Below are positions 5,456 to 5,820 of a DNA stretch of 5,820 nucleotides, piece after piece (within the stretch, counting starts at the first letter, position 1; every line of letters starts with the position of its first letter). This DNA comes from Desulfobulbus sp. (GTDB lineage Bacteria; Desulfobacterota; Desulfobulbia; Desulfobulbales; Desulfobulbaceae), in the NCBI GenBank assembly GCA_030600525.1, contig JAUVLX010000232.1:1-5820 (forward strand). Reading direction: 5' to 3'. A program made the translations under genes and the position numbers. Under the pieces are notes generated by a model that searched no databases, was not told the origin of the DNA, and was given only the letters and a program-made list of their open reading frames with translations.

Positions 5456-5820
5456 AGACACGAGGCAACATCCAAAACTTTTCGGATTAATTTTGAGATT
5501 TCTCCTTTCGTAAAGGGCTTTAAGGCCAATGCTTTTATGCCAAGACTTTTTACGGAGTCATCATCAATTAAGTTGCTGTACCCCGTACAGAGGATAATTC
5601 GCACCATTGGTCATATCTGCAGCATCCTGCGCGCGAGGTCAGTACCAGTCATCTCTGGCATGGTCTGATCGGTTATCACTAGGTCAAATGTATCTGGGGT
5701 ATTTTGAAAGGTTTCCAACGCCTCCAAACTACTGTGCTGAACAGTAACGTGATAGCCGAGCCTTTCAAGCATATCCTTGCCCATATCAGCGAGTATTGCT
5801 TCGTCATTAATAAACGGCAC

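Larger units (their letters stand above)
5299..5820 (-). pseudogene. Response-regulator receiver domain interrupted by an in-frame stop (5' end outside window)
   Basis: On the - strand one frame runs from the right edge to a TAG at 5301-5299, broken only by TGA at 5613-5611. Before the stop are 69 residues with FINDE, then the phospho-acceptor Asp in VITDQTMPEMTG (residue 51 of the visible part). After the stop the same frame continues PMVRIILCTGYS with the conserved Thr, then IKALALKPFTKGEISKLIRKVLD with the conserved Lys. Together they make one complete CheY-like receiver ending at about 5470. TGA sits where Arg is usual (QI-R-P), so a single CGA-to-TGA change explains it. The stop separates the Asp from the Thr and Lys needed for phosphorylation switching. 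The first acidic-pocket Asp is also Asn (FINDE for the usual FVDDE). The 57 residues after VLD resemble no receiver and cross repeat DNA, so they are probably not original coding sequence. The domain may be the tail of a hybrid histidine kinase; upstream sequence is needed. Confidence 0.75.

Noticed and set aside
5299..5469. C-terminal extension of the receiver protein after VLD
   Set aside because: The open frame continues, but receivers of this type normally end near KVLD. The extension is encoded partly by the inverted repeat and matches no known domain, so I treat it as read-through sequence.
5387..5668. 93-codon + strand frame opposite the receiver gene
   Set aside because: It is the antisense shadow of the receiver domain and repeat region; the - strand shows clear family motifs instead.

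Overview
The window holds one complete five-gene branched-chain-amino-acid-type (LivJHMGF/HAAT family) ABC uptake operon on the + strand. It is flanked by the tail of an unrelated metallo-beta-lactamase-fold gene on the left and by a broken response-regulator receiver gene on the - strand at the right edge. Base composition is moderate (it looks like the mid-40s % GC; not counted exactly). The protein styles (a LivH with a REHLDQVLATFG-type segment, the receiver sequence, the MBL-fold fragment) suggest a Gram-negative, probably a Desulfobacterota-type (sulfate-reducer-like) anaerobe. That placement is an inference from pattern memory, not a search result.

Layout: 1-254 is the C-terminal part of an MBL-fold hydrolase (probably N-acyl homoserine lactonase family), followed by a 9-bp hairpin (271-298). 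Bases 255-664 carry no convincing gene. They hold that hairpin, a pyrimidine-rich tract with a small palindrome, a ~145-bp imperfect palindrome resembling a MITE or other transposon-derived repeat (417-561), and a hairpin plus T6 in the leader just upstream of the operon. Bases 665-5234 are the operon: periplasmic binding protein, an intercistronic hairpin, permease LivH, permease LivM, ATPase LivG and ATPase LivF. Past the SBP gene the cistrons overlap (TAATG at 2798-2802, then two 8-bp overlaps), so they are almost certainly co-translated.

How it works: the SBP captures a small carboxylate or amino acid ligand in the periplasm, LivH/LivM form the membrane channel, and LivG/LivF hydrolyse ATP to drive import. 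The subfamily also includes aromatic-acid and other organic-acid importers, so the substrate should not be assumed to be leucine, isoleucine or valine.

Downstream, a strong Shine-Dalgarno and ATG follow livF but open only a 34-codon frame. That frame runs into repetitive DNA with three copies of CTGGATTTTTTT, two of which form a perfect 16-bp inverted repeat. This looks like the start of a sixth operon gene that has been lost or cut off. Convergent to it, the right edge encodes a receiver domain whose frame is cut by a single in-frame TGA at 5611-5613. I see no wholly new system here. The most noteworthy items are the repeat elements bracketing the operon, the orphan gene start, the nonsense-broken receiver and the SD-less livH behind a hairpin.
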